A DNA stretch of 9,634 nt from an uncultured Collinsella sp. (GCA_959605475.1 CAUHFS010000064.1:1-9634); one strand, 5' to 3'; positions 1 through 6,308 are shown, numbered from the stretch's first letter. Translations and numbers: made by a program. Notes: generated by a model from the sequence alone, not told the origin.

Positions 1-255
1 GCATCCTTCGCTCGTCTGATAGGCATTGACCTGCTCAAGAATTTGAGGGTTGTACATCAGCAGCGCCCTATTGCCGTCCTTTACGCAGATGATGCGTTTG
101 CGTACGCCGATCATGTTGGCGGCGAGCCCCACGCACTCATGCTCATGTTCGTGGAGCGTATCCAGGAGGTCCTGCCCGGTCGCGGCATCGTCGGGTCCCG
201 CGTCTTCGGAAGACAGGCGCAAAAAGAACTCGGATTTCATGATGGGCTTAATCAT
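1..255 (-). CDS. def: Peptide deformylase, small Def subfamily (C-terminus beyond window)
   Basis: Peptide deformylases remove the N-formyl group from nascent proteins in the cytoplasm using a bound metal (usually Fe2+). The reverse strand reads 85 codons starting MIKPIMKSEFFL. Motif I lies at residues 41-50 (CVGLAANMIG), and the window cuts the gene at residues 83-85 (EGC), the start of motif II, whose Cys is a metal ligand. The HExxH motif III would lie outside the window. The start at 255 is preceded by GAGGAG with good spacing. Canonical motif I is GxGxAAxQ; here the catalytic Gln position is Met and the first Gly is Cys. From memory, a family of short (about 135-140 aa) deformylases in Clostridia and related gut bacteria has this same CVGxAANMIG form, so I read it as a subfamily trait rather than damage. 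A housekeeping def elsewhere in the genome is possible. The gene is divergent from the transporter; the family call is firm, its activity is not. Confidence 0.9.
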   Translation of the reverse strand, partial: MIKPIMKSEFFLRLSSEDAGPDDAATGQDLLDTLHEHEHECVGLAANMIGVRKRIICVKDGNRALLMYNPQILEQVNAYQTSEGC

Positions 256-353
256 GGCGGGCTCCTCATGTCTCATGCTTTCGTGGACTTTTAATAATAG
301 CGCGGAAGGAAAGCTGTGCGTCCGCGTTACAATCTTTCGATGTTGGACCATGT

Positions 354-413
354 TGCCAGACTCGTCGTGTACGGCGTCTGGCGTAAGTCTAGGGCTCATT
401 TTCGCCCTGGACT
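354..413 (+). promoter_or_regulatory. Tandem hairpins in the leader of the MFS transporter gene
   Basis: Two adjacent inverted repeats lie between the deformylase and transporter starts. Hairpin A pairs GCCAGAC (355-361) with GTCTGGC (376-382), 7 bp plus an outer T-G wobble. Hairpin B pairs AGTCTAGGGC (386-395) with GCCCTGGACT (404-413), 10 bp with one G-U wobble and an 8-nt loop. Neither is followed by a T-run, so they are not simple terminators. A possible -10 box (TACAAT, 328-333) lies upstream without a convincing -35; if used, both hairpins would be in the mRNA 5' leader. Drug-efflux genes are often controlled by dimeric repressors binding inverted repeats, or by leader structures. No regulator gene is visible next door, so the role is inferred. 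Confidence 0.4.
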
Positions 414-459
414 GTTCCTCTGGGGCGATGCGACTGTCGTTCCAAGAGGAAGGAAATGC

Positions 460-1875
460 ATGGGGAGCAAATCTCAGCAACAAGTTCAAGCACCGCCATC
501 GGCCACTGCGGCAATTCTCGTCGTAATGTATATTGCAGCCTTTGTTGCCGCGTTTAACGAGAACATCATTAACGTGGCGTTGCACGACATTATGGCGGCC
601 TTTTCGGTGAGTGCCACCACGGCGCAGTGGCTCGTTTCGGGCTACATGATCGTGACGTCGATCTTTACGGCCATCATGGCCTTCCTGTCCGGCCGTTTCT
701 CGACGCGCAAGCTGCTGTTTTTCGCATGCGGATGCATGGTCGCCGGCGAAGTTCTGTGCCTGGTCGCTCCGTCGTTTGGCGTTTTGCTGTCAAGTCGTAT
801 TTTGCAGGCTGCGGGATCGGGCATCTTGTTCCCGCTCATGATGAACGTGGTGCTGTCTTGCGCTCCGCGCGAGAAGCTCGGCCTGTATCTGAGCTTGGGC
901 GGTGCCTGCATTACGTTGGGGCCGGCGTTTGGACCCGTGATCAGTGGTCTTATGTGCACGTTGTTTGGCTGGAGGGCGGTGTTCGTAGTGCCGCTGGTGG
1001 GCGGCATTGTGGTCGCTGCGGCGGGCGTAAAGCATGTCCAGAATGTCGGAGAGCGCTCGAATACCACGCTTGATATTCTGTCGGTTGTTTTGCTCGCGGC
1101 CGGCATTACGGCATTTGTGTATTCCGTAGGCGAGTTCTCGACCAATCTGATTGCCGGTATCGTGGCACTTTTCGCCGCCATTGTGCTGCTCGGCCTGTTT
1201 GCGGCCCGTCAGCTCAAGCTCGAACATCCGGTGCTTAACGTGCGTCCCATGGCGAGCGTTCGCTTTTGGCCTGCGTGCCTGCTTGTGGTGGTGTCGATGA
1301 TGACGACGTTCTCGATGAGCGTTTTGTTGCCGCTCTATTTTGAGGGCGCATACGGCATGACCGCCCTTGTTGCGGGCTTGCTCATTTTGCCGGCGATTGC
1401 CTGCAACGCCGTGACCTCGATTGTGGGCGGACGCGTGATGGACGCCCGTGGCGCATGGCCGCTGCTGCCGGTCGGCTTTGCCCTGATTGCCGTGGGACAG
1501 ACTGCCATCTCGATGACGGCGGCAAGCATGAACATCGGCGTCGTCGTGGCGCTGACCGTTGTGGTGTATGCCGGAGTCGGTTTGGTGCTGAGTCCCTCAC
1601 AAACGGCCGGCTTGGAGACGCTGCCTGCCGCTGAGCATCCTCACGGAACGGCATTGCTTAACACGTGGAACATGATTGCCGCATCGTTTGGCCCGTCGCT
1701 GTTTATCGGTCTGCTCTCGAGTTCTGCGGCGGCTGCCAGCGTCGCTGGCGCTGCGATCGACGTTGACCAGGCGATTGGATTTGCAGCTGCCGTGCGTGTG
1801 GCGGCTGTAATTGCCGTGGTCGGGTTCGTGACGTCGCTGGTGTACGCTCGTCGCGAGTCGCACATGTCGCATTAA
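460..1875 (+). CDS. MFS transporter, DHA2 (EmrB/QacA-like) 14-TM drug:H+ antiporter family
   Basis: This is an inner-membrane secondary transporter, probably exporting drugs or other toxic compounds in exchange for protons; the substrate cannot be told from sequence. The 471-aa product is hydrophobic throughout. It has the TM1 signature NENIINVALHDI (33-44) with WLVSGYMI (57-64), a motif A-like loop GRFSTRK (78-84), a TM4 motif B RILQAAGSGILFP (113-125) carrying the conserved Arg113, and a TM5 antiporter motif C with GACITLGPAFGP (148-159). Length and motifs fit the 14-helix DHA2 group. The frame stays open upstream to 316, but the ATG at 460 is preferred: AGAGGAAGGA lies about 6 nt upstream, and the extra 48 residues are hydrophilic, resemble no transporter N-terminus and overlap the leader hairpins. 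It is divergent from def and monocistronic as far as seen. No terminator is obvious after the stop. Confidence 0.88.
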   Translation: MGSKSQQQVQAPPSATAAILVVMYIAAFVAAFNENIINVALHDIMAAFSVSATTAQWLVSGYMIVTSIFTAIMAFLSGRFSTRKLLFFACGCMVAGEVLCLVAPSFGVLLSSRILQAAGSGILFPLMMNVVLSCAPREKLGLYLSLGGACITLGPAFGPVISGLMCTLFGWRAVFVVPLVGGIVVAAAGVKHVQNVGERSNTTLDILSVVLLAAGITAFVYSVGEFSTNLIAGIVALFAAIVLLGLFAARQLKLEHPVLNVRPMASVRFWPACLLVVVSMMTTFSMSVLLPLYFEGAYGMTALVAGLLILPAIACNAVTSIVGGRVMDARGAWPLLPVGFALIAVGQTAISMTAASMNIGVVVALTVVVYAGVGLVLSPSQTAGLETLPAAEHPHGTALLNTWNMIAASFGPSLFIGLLSSSAAAASVAGAAIDVDQAIGFAAAVRVAAVIAVVGFVTSLVYARRESHMSH

Positions 1876-1959
1876 TGTGTGCACATAGATTCTGCAGCTA
1901 GATTGGATGGCGACACCATAAACTAATGGACGTTTTGCCGAGAGGCATGAATGTTTAAA

Positions 1960-2013
1960 GCGCAAAGAGTGCGCGACGGGCCCCGCGAATGGGGCGATGA
2001 TGCCCGAGAGGGC
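1960..2013 (+). promoter_or_regulatory. Structured 5' leader of the RG-rich protein gene (three short hairpins)
   Basis: Three successive short stems sit just upstream of the AAGGAG Shine-Dalgarno (2018-2023). They are GCGC/GCGC (1960-1963 with 1971-1974), GCCCC/GGGGC (1980-1984 with 1991-1995), and GCCC-GAGA-GGGC (2002-2013), the last closing a GNRA-type tetraloop. No clear promoter hexamers were found in 1876-1960. Each stem is short and could be incidental in GC-rich DNA. The cluster directly before the ribosome binding site is the reason to record it; translational control is a guess. Confidence 0.25.
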
Positions 2014-2027
2014 CAAGAAGGAGTCTC

Positions 2028-2939
2028 ATGTCAGAGAACGAAGAGATCATGAACGAGACCGAGAACGAGACCATGGCTGCCGAGGTCGAGGCAGTCGAGA
2101 CCGTGGAGACCGAAGCTGCCGAGGTTGAGGCTGCTGACGAGGTTTCCGCCGAGGAGGAGGCCGAGGTTGTCGAGGCCGCCGCTGATTACGATGACGAAGA
2201 GCTGATGGACAAGATGCAGAAGGCCGCCCGCCTGCTGCGTAGCCGTCGCTTTGCTATTTCCAAGGAGGAGGAGGCCAAGGCCGAGCGCATGGCGAACATC
2301 GAGCGCGCCATCAAGCTCCTTGACCTCAAGCCCAAGATGGAGCAGAAGGAAATGTCCGACCTGCTGGGCATGCGCCTTCGTGAGCTCGATGGTCTGATGG
2401 CCGAGGCCGAGGCTGCCGATCTGGTCGGCCGCATCGACGACGCCGAGGGCGATATGCGCAAGATCGTCGTCTTCGCTGCCGAGGATGCCGCTGAGGGTCT
2501 GGTCGAGCTTGCCAACAAGAAGGAGAAGCTCCTGCCCGAGCTTTCTTACGAGGAGGCCACCGAGCTGATGGCCGCTCTCGATAAGGTTATCGCTCCGCTC
2601 GTCGCCATGGGCCTGGACGAGGACCGCGGTCCTCGCGGCGGCCGTGACGATCGCGGTGGCCGTGGCGGCGACCGCGGCGGTCGCGGCGGCTTTGGTGATC
2701 GCGGTGGCCGTGGCGGCGACCGTGGCGGTCGCGGTGGCGATCGCGGCGGCCGCGGCGGCTTTGGTGACCGTGGCGGCGACCGCGGCGGTCGAGGCGGCTT
2801 TGGCGGCAACCGTGGTGGCTATGGCGACCGCGGCGGCAACCGTGGTGGCTTTAGCGGCAACCGTGGTAACGACCGCGGCGGTCGCGGTGGCGATCGTGGC
2901 GGCCGCAATGGCGGCGGCTTCCGCGGCAACCGTTTCTAA
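2028..2939 (+). CDS. MarR-like winged-helix protein with acidic N-terminus and RGG-repeat tail
   Basis: The 303-aa product has three parts. Residues 1-60 are strongly acidic (Glu/Asp/Ala/Val) and probably disordered. Residues ~85-160 fit a MarR-type winged helix: an HTH at MEQKEMSDLLGMRLRELDGL (104-123), the following ADLVGRIDD, then a wing with the family's D-x-R pattern (GDMRKIVVF, 141-149), followed by a helical stretch ending near 192. Residues 200-303 are almost pure RG-rich sequence with about 20 RGG triplets, spaced by D, N, F and Y. RGG boxes bind RNA or G-rich nucleic acid and promote phase separation in eukaryotic proteins; bacterial examples are mostly RNA helicases and RNA-binding proteins. 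The MarR fold is known as a DNA-binding dimer. The combination suggests a nucleic-acid-binding regulator, but target and role are unknown. Start: ATG at 2028 with AAGGAG 4 nt upstream. Similar MarR-plus-RG proteins may be common in Coriobacteriia; I cannot check here. Confidence 0.75.
   Translation: MSENEEIMNETENETMAAEVEAVETVETEAAEVEAADEVSAEEEAEVVEAAADYDDEELMDKMQKAARLLRSRRFAISKEEEAKAERMANIERAIKLLDLKPKMEQKEMSDLLGMRLRELDGLMAEAEAADLVGRIDDAEGDMRKIVVFAAEDAAEGLVELANKKEKLLPELSYEEATELMAALDKVIAPLVAMGLDEDRGPRGGRDDRGGRGGDRGGRGGFGDRGGRGGDRGGRGGDRGGRGGFGDRGGDRGGRGGFGGNRGGYGDRGGNRGGFSGNRGNDRGGRGGDRGGRNGGGFRGNRF
2625..2936 (+). repeat. RGG-encoding degenerate tandem repeat
   Basis: About 310 bp of GGC/CGC/GGT-rich coding sequence encodes repeats of the form D-R-G-G-R-G-G, with spacers F-G-D, G-N and Y-G-D. 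Units of 15-21 bp recur with only third-position differences, consistent with slippage or recombination-driven expansion under protein-level selection. Copy number may vary between strains, and short-read assemblies could collapse it. Confidence 0.85.
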
Positions 2940-2942
2940 TTA

Positions 2943-2971
2943 GGTACGCGATTTTACCAAACCGCGTAACC
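2943..2971 (+). other. Hairpin downstream of the RG-rich gene stop
   Basis: GGTACGCG (2943-2950) can pair with CGCGTAACC (2963-2971) with one bulged base and a 12-nt loop. It starts three bases after the stop codon of the RG-rich gene and precedes the large palindrome. It has no T-run, so alone it is not a Rho-independent terminator. It may protect the mRNA 3' end, or be incidental. Confidence 0.35.
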
Positions 2972-2983
2972 AGTTGACGCTGC

Positions 2984-3083
2984 GCGCCGCCCAGGGCGAC
3001 AATTTGTCATTCAAAAGGCGAGGCATGACCAGAAGGTCTATGCCTCGCCTTTTTCATGCCAACTTGTTCGCCCTGGGCGGCGC
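2984..3083. repeat. ~100-bp near-perfect palindrome between convergent genes (MITE/REP-like)
   Basis: The outer arms match perfectly over 16 bp: GCGCCGCCCAGGGCGA (2984-2999) against TCGCCCTGGGCGGCGC (3068-3083). Inside, ACAATTTGTCAT (2999-3010) matches the complement of 3056-3067 with two or three differences around one bulge. The core 3013-3053 then closes as a perfect 14-bp stem. Each arm is therefore about 43-48 nt, far longer than a terminator needs. The pentamer CGCTG flanks it on both sides (2978-2982 and 3085-3089), one base outside each arm, which could be a target-site duplication. The best reading is a non-autonomous palindromic repeat or MITE-like insertion now serving as a shared terminator. 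Chance origin of the pentamer cannot be excluded. Confidence 0.6.
3013..3054. terminator. Bidirectional Rho-independent terminator between the RG-rich gene and pdxT
   Basis: AAAAGGCGAGGCAT (3013-3026) pairs perfectly with ATGCCTCGCCTTTT (3040-3053). An inner GACC-AGAA-GGTC extends the stem after a one-base bulge. On the plus strand the 3' arm ends in five T's (3050-3054). On the minus strand the A-run at 3013-3016 gives the T-run. It therefore suits both the plus-strand RG-rich gene and the minus-strand pdxST operon. Confidence 0.85.
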
Positions 3084-3121
3084 TCGCTGTCGGTACAAAA
3101 ACATCGGCGTTCCCATAGTCC

Positions 3122-3146
3122 AAACCTGCCAAAAAGGGACAGGTTT
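3122..3146. repeat. Short inverted repeat downstream of pdxT
   Basis: AAACCTG (3122-3128) and CAGGTTT (3140-3146) are perfect complements. The inner CC/GG can extend the stem past a bulged A around an AAAAAG loop. Neither side has a proper T-run, so terminator function is doubtful. It looks like a REP-type palindromic unit, but only one copy is present in this window. The surrounding 3085-3224 holds no other feature I can support. Confidence 0.4.
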
Positions 3147-3224
3147 ATTTTGGTCGGCTTTATCTGGGCAAATGTGGTCGTCTATCGCTATGCGTCCGAA
3201 AATCAACGCTCGTTTGTTTTCTGC

Positions 3225-3812
3225 CTACATTTGGAGGAAGAACTCGTGGAGGCGCGTGTCGTCGTCGAGCTCGGGGTGGAAGGTGACACCGAGCTGTTTG
3301 TCTTGACGGGCGGCGACGATACGGCCATCGACTTCGGCCAAGGCCTTGGCATTGCCGTGCACCTTGACGATGCGGGGTGCACGGATAAACGTTAACGGCA
3401 CTTCACCTTCGATACCTCCTACCCACCCCTTGGTGCGAAAGCTGCCGAGCTGTCTGCCATAGGCATTACGCTCAACGAGCACATCCATGGTTGCCAGGCG
3501 CGGTGTTCCCTTGTCATCGTGGGCGGCAAGGTCGTGAGCCAGTAGAATCAGGCCGGCGCAGGTGCCCAGGACCGGCGTGCCTTCAGCGATACGGGCACGA
3601 AGCTCCTCGAGCATCCCCAGTTCGTCAAGCAGCTTGCCCTGAACGGTGGACTCGCCGCCAGGGAGGACCAGGCGATCAAAGTTCTGCCGCAAATCGGCCG
3701 CCTGCCTCAGCTCAATATAGTGTGCGCCCAGCTCGGATAGTCTTGCCTCGTGCTCGGCAAAAGCGCCTTGGACCGCCAGCACGGCGACCGTTTGGTCTGC
3801 ATAATCGCTCAT
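3225..3812 (-). CDS. pdxT: Pyridoxal 5'-phosphate synthase glutaminase subunit PdxT
   Basis: PdxT hydrolyses glutamine and channels the ammonia into PdxS for pyridoxal phosphate synthesis in the cytoplasm. The 195-aa product has the class I glutaminase features of the family. VLAVQGAFAEH is at 11-21, the PGGEST loop at 51-56, the nucleophile Cys85 in GTCAG, and His179 and Glu181 in FHPEL complete the triad. Length is normal (about 190-200 aa). The ATG at 3812 follows AAAGGA with about 8 nt spacing. It lies 20 bp after pdxS in the same direction, so the two are surely cotranscribed. The palindrome terminator further downstream probably ends the transcript. No defect is visible. Confidence 0.97.
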   Translation of the reverse strand: MSDYADQTVAVLAVQGAFAEHEARLSELGAHYIELRQAADLRQNFDRLVLPGGESTVQGKLLDELGMLEELRARIAEGTPVLGTCAGLILLAHDLAAHDDKGTPRLATMDVLVERNAYGRQLGSFRTKGWVGGIEGEVPLTFIRAPRIVKVHGNAKALAEVDGRIVAARQDKQLGVTFHPELDDDTRLHEFFLQM

Positions 3813-3832
3813 GTGCGATCCTTTCTGCTGGA

Positions 3833-4723
3833 CTAGCGCCCGCGCTCCTCCATGATGATTTCAATCTCGTCGGCGTTGATGCCCACCATGGCCTCGCCCA
3901 GGTCCTCCGAAAGCTCGGCGATGAGCTTGGCATCGGTGAAGTTCGCCACGGCCTTGACGATGGCGGCGGCGCGCTTGGCAGGGTCGCCGCTCTTAAAGAT
4001 GCCCGAGCCGACAAAGACGCCCTCGGCGCCCAGCTGCATCATCAGCGCGGCGTCGGCGGGGGTCGCTACGCCGCCGGCGGCAAAGTTCACCACGGGAAGC
4101 TTGCCCGTGGCATGAACCTCGCGTACCAGCTCGACCGGAACCTGCAGTTGCTTGGCTGCCTCAAAGAGCTCATCATTGCGCAGAGCGACAACGTCGCGGA
4201 TCTGCTTTTGGATCTTGCGCATGTGACGCACAGCCTGAACGACGTCGCCCGTGCCCGGCTCGCCCTTGGTGCGAATCATCGTGGCGCCCTCGGCAACACG
4301 GCGTAGCGCCTCGCCCAGATTGCGGGCGCCGCAGACAAACGGCACGTCAAACTGGGTCTTGTCGATGTGATAGACGTCATCAGCAGGGGAGAGAACCTCG
4401 GACTCGTCGATGTAATCGATCTCGATGGCCTGAAGGACCTGCGCCTCGACAATGTGGCCGATGCGGCACTTGGCCATAACGGGGATGGAGACGGCCTCCT
4501 GGATGCCCTTGATCATCTTGGGGTCGCTCATGCGCGAGACGCCGCCTGCGGCACGGATGTCGGCCGGGATACGCTCGAGTGCCATGACGGCGCAGGCGCC
4601 TGCCTCCTCGGCGATGCGTGCCTGCTCGGGCGTGGTGACGTCCATGATGACGCCGCCCTTGAGCATCTGCGCGAGCTCTCGATTGAGTTTGACGCGATCG
4701 GCCTTGCTGGTCTGTTCTGCCAT
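3833..4723 (-). CDS. pdxS: Pyridoxal 5'-phosphate synthase lyase subunit PdxS
   Basis: PdxS is the (beta/alpha)8-barrel subunit of the dodecameric PLP synthase. It condenses ribose 5-phosphate, glyceraldehyde 3-phosphate and the ammonia from PdxT to make PLP directly. The 296-aa product carries Asp28 (GGVIMDVT), the catalytic Lys85 (VMAKCRIGH) and Lys153 (IRTKGEPGTG), and the phosphate-binding GGVATPADAA (217-226) and FVGSGIF (237-243). All catalytic residues are present. The frame runs upstream to 4765, but the ATG at 4723 is preferred: GGGAG lies about 6 nt before it and MAEQ-like starts are typical. It is first gene of the pdxST operon and divergent from the MocR-type regulator, which likely controls it. 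Confidence 0.98.
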   Translation of the reverse strand: MAEQTSKADRVKLNRELAQMLKGGVIMDVTTPEQARIAEEAGACAVMALERIPADIRAAGGVSRMSDPKMIKGIQEAVSIPVMAKCRIGHIVEAQVLQAIEIDYIDESEVLSPADDVYHIDKTQFDVPFVCGARNLGEALRRVAEGATMIRTKGEPGTGDVVQAVRHMRKIQKQIRDVVALRNDELFEAAKQLQVPVELVREVHATGKLPVVNFAAGGVATPADAALMMQLGAEGVFVGSGIFKSGDPAKRAAAIVKAVANFTDAKLIAELSEDLGEAMVGINADEIEIIMEERGR

Positions 4724-4807
4724 GGTTGCTCCCTTGGTTGGCATGTGCATTGCTTGACGGAACATCCTATCGGGGAGCTGGGTATGGCGAAATACTCAGT
4801 TTTCGAG

Positions 4808-4857
4808 ATAATAACAAGGTCAGACTAATACCAGATTGAATGGCTTAATAAGGTCAG
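4808..4857. promoter_or_regulatory. Candidate PdxR operator: 12-bp direct repeats in the pdxR-pdxS intergenic region
   Basis: TAACAAGGTCAG (4812-4823) and TAATAAGGTCAG (4846-4857) are direct repeats differing at one base, 34 bp apart, so close to the same helix face. MocR-family regulators typically bind pairs of direct repeats with this order of spacing. On the minus strand a good -10 (TATTAT, 4813-4808) overlaps the first repeat. An alternative pdxS promoter is TTGTTA (4817-4812) with a 17-bp spacer before TATTTC. The second repeat ends just before the pdxR start and overlaps its Shine-Dalgarno region, which would allow autoregulation. The binding role is inferred. Confidence 0.55.
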
Positions 4858-4862
4858 GTGAT

Positions 4863-6308
4863 ATGCTCATGCTTGACTACAATTTGGAAAAACGCGGCGA
4901 AGCATCGCTCTATGAATATGTTTACCAGCAAATTCGAGACGATATTGTTGCTGGGCGCATTGCGGCGGGGGAGCATCTTCCGTCTAAGCGCGCCTTTGCC
5001 AGCCATCTGGGAATCAGTGTCATTACCATCGAGAATGCATATAGCCAGCTACTTGCCGAGGGCTATATTTGCTCAATGCCGCGTCGTGGCTACTACGCTT
5101 GCGAGCTTCCGGATGCACCAGTTTTGCCTTTGGCTACGGGGAGTATCGACCGAGATGCCGTCTCTGTGGGCCCCAGCGCGCATGATGTCAACAGACAGGT
5201 CGAGCGATTCGACGCACTTTCTCCTTCCGCTTTGGAGGCGGCGCGACTTTGGCAAAGCGCGCTACGGGCGACGCTGGCATCCGAAGACGAACGCGAGATC
5301 TTTTCGCCCGCACCGGCACAGGGCACCGCTCGGCTACGACGCGCAATTGCTCACCATCTGCGCGGGACAAGGGGCATGAATATCGATCCTAATAACATTG
5401 TTATCGGCGCGGGCGCCCAGCTGCTCGATACCATGTTGGTTCAGTTGCTTGGCGCTGACAAGGTGTATGCCGTTGAGGACCCGGGCTATTTGCGTCTGAC
5501 GCGCATCTACCAGGCTATGGGCTGCAAAGTTCGACATATCCCGTTGGATGATGAGGGCGTGGACTTGAACACTCTGCAGAAAAGCGGGACCGATGTCCTT
5601 CACCTGATGCCGTCCCATCAGTATCCGACCGGCCTTGTGACGAGCATTGCGCGCCGATATGCGCTGCTGAGCTGGGCCGCCGAGCGACCAGGTCGGTATC
5701 TCATTGAGGATGACTTTGATTGCGAGTTTCGTCTAGCCGGCAAGCCGATTCCCGCGCTCGCGTCGATCGATGCCGCTCAATCGGTCATCTACACCAACAC
5801 GTTTTCGAAGAGCCTTTCATCGGCGTTGCGTCTAGCGTACATGGTGTTGCCTGATGAGCTAATTGAGCGGTTTAGGCGCAACCTTGGTTTTTACGCCTCG
5901 TCGGTGAGTTCTGTTGACCAGGTCGCTTTGGCTCGTTTGCTGGAATCGGGTGATTACGAGCGACATGCGAACCGCGTACGCGTTCGTGCTCGCGAGGCGC
6001 GTGATGGCCTGGCGTCGCTTGTGCGGAAAGCGTTTCCGGCAGGGGAGGTCTCGATTGAGCATGCAGACGCGGGTCTTTACTGCACTGTATTTGCGGAGCG
6101 CGGAACGGGCGGAAGCTCTTTTGCGCGGGCTCTCACGCGCTCGGGCATTCCGTTCATCGATATCAGTGACTGTTATTGGTGCGCCGATGGCGCATTTGTT
6201 CCTGAAAACTCAACTCAAATTCTTGTCCAGTATGACGACCTGAGTCCGAAAGTGCTTAATACCTTGGAATTGCAGCTAATGGGGGAGCTCTGCAATCTAA
6301 GTGAGTAG
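4863..6308 (+). CDS. pdxR: MocR/GntR-family PLP-binding transcriptional regulator, probable PdxR
   Basis: MocR regulators fuse a GntR winged helix to a fold-type I aminotransferase domain that binds PLP as effector. PdxR members activate pdxST when PLP is low and often repress themselves. In the 481-aa form, the winged helix spans about residues 13-77 (LPSKRAFASHLGISVITIENAY, then GYI). The aminotransferase-like domain follows, with FSPAPAQGTARLR (147-159), EDPGY (205-209), the SHQYPTG loop (251-257), EDDFDCEFR (282-290) and the Schiff-base Lys316 in NTFSKS. Length is typical. Start: ATG 4863 or 4869 (MLDYNLEKRG) behind AGGTGAT; the in-frame ATG at 4836 lacks a ribosome binding site. Divergence from pdxST makes the PdxR assignment likely. 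Oddity: the last codons and stop (6299-6308) lie within a 119-bp repeat, so the NLSE end is repeat-derived. Confidence 0.88.
   Translation: MLMLDYNLEKRGEASLYEYVYQQIRDDIVAGRIAAGEHLPSKRAFASHLGISVITIENAYSQLLAEGYICSMPRRGYYACELPDAPVLPLATGSIDRDAVSVGPSAHDVNRQVERFDALSPSALEAARLWQSALRATLASEDEREIFSPAPAQGTARLRRAIAHHLRGTRGMNIDPNNIVIGAGAQLLDTMLVQLLGADKVYAVEDPGYLRLTRIYQAMGCKVRHIPLDDEGVDLNTLQKSGTDVLHLMPSHQYPTGLVTSIARRYALLSWAAERPGRYLIEDDFDCEFRLAGKPIPALASIDAAQSVIYTNTFSKSLSSALRLAYMVLPDELIERFRRNLGFYASSVSSVDQVALARLLESGDYERHANRVRVRAREARDGLASLVRKAFPAGEVSIEHADAGLYCTVFAERGTGGSSFARALTRSGIPFIDISDCYWCADGAFVPENSTQILVQYDDLSPKVLNTLELQLMGELCNLSE

Noticed and set aside
316..459. Upstream extension of the MFS transporter by 48 residues
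   Set aside because: The added residues are unlike any MFS N-terminus and overlap the hairpins. ATG 460 has the only good ribosome binding site.
43..526. Plus-strand frames at 43-294 and 50-526
   Set aside because: They are antisense to the deformylase, which shows clear motifs I and II, or run across the leader hairpins. They have no convincing Shine-Dalgarno.
2625..2936. Possible CRISPR array because of regular repeats
   Set aside because: The repeats are short, degenerate, in frame with a gene and lack unique spacers. They encode RGG motifs.
2546..2943. Alternative frames in the RGG region giving proline-rich (minus) or alanine/valine-rich (plus) proteins
   Set aside because: These are low-complexity translations of the RGG repeat in the wrong frames. 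The in-frame gene has a start, a ribosome binding site and a structured domain upstream.
2974..3306. Small plus-strand frame of 110 codons across the palindrome
   Set aside because: It runs through the terminator and palindrome into the 3' end of pdxT and has no ribosome binding site.
3491..4306. Long plus-strand open frame of 271 codons antisense to pdxS and pdxT
   Set aside because: It lies fully across two genes with intact catalytic motifs on the other strand. Its product is low in recognisable features, and open antisense frames are common in GC-rich DNA.
4724..4765. Upstream extension of pdxS by 14 residues
   Set aside because: MAEQ at 4723 has a GGGAG sequence at proper spacing and matches the usual PdxS start. 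The extension has no ribosome binding site.
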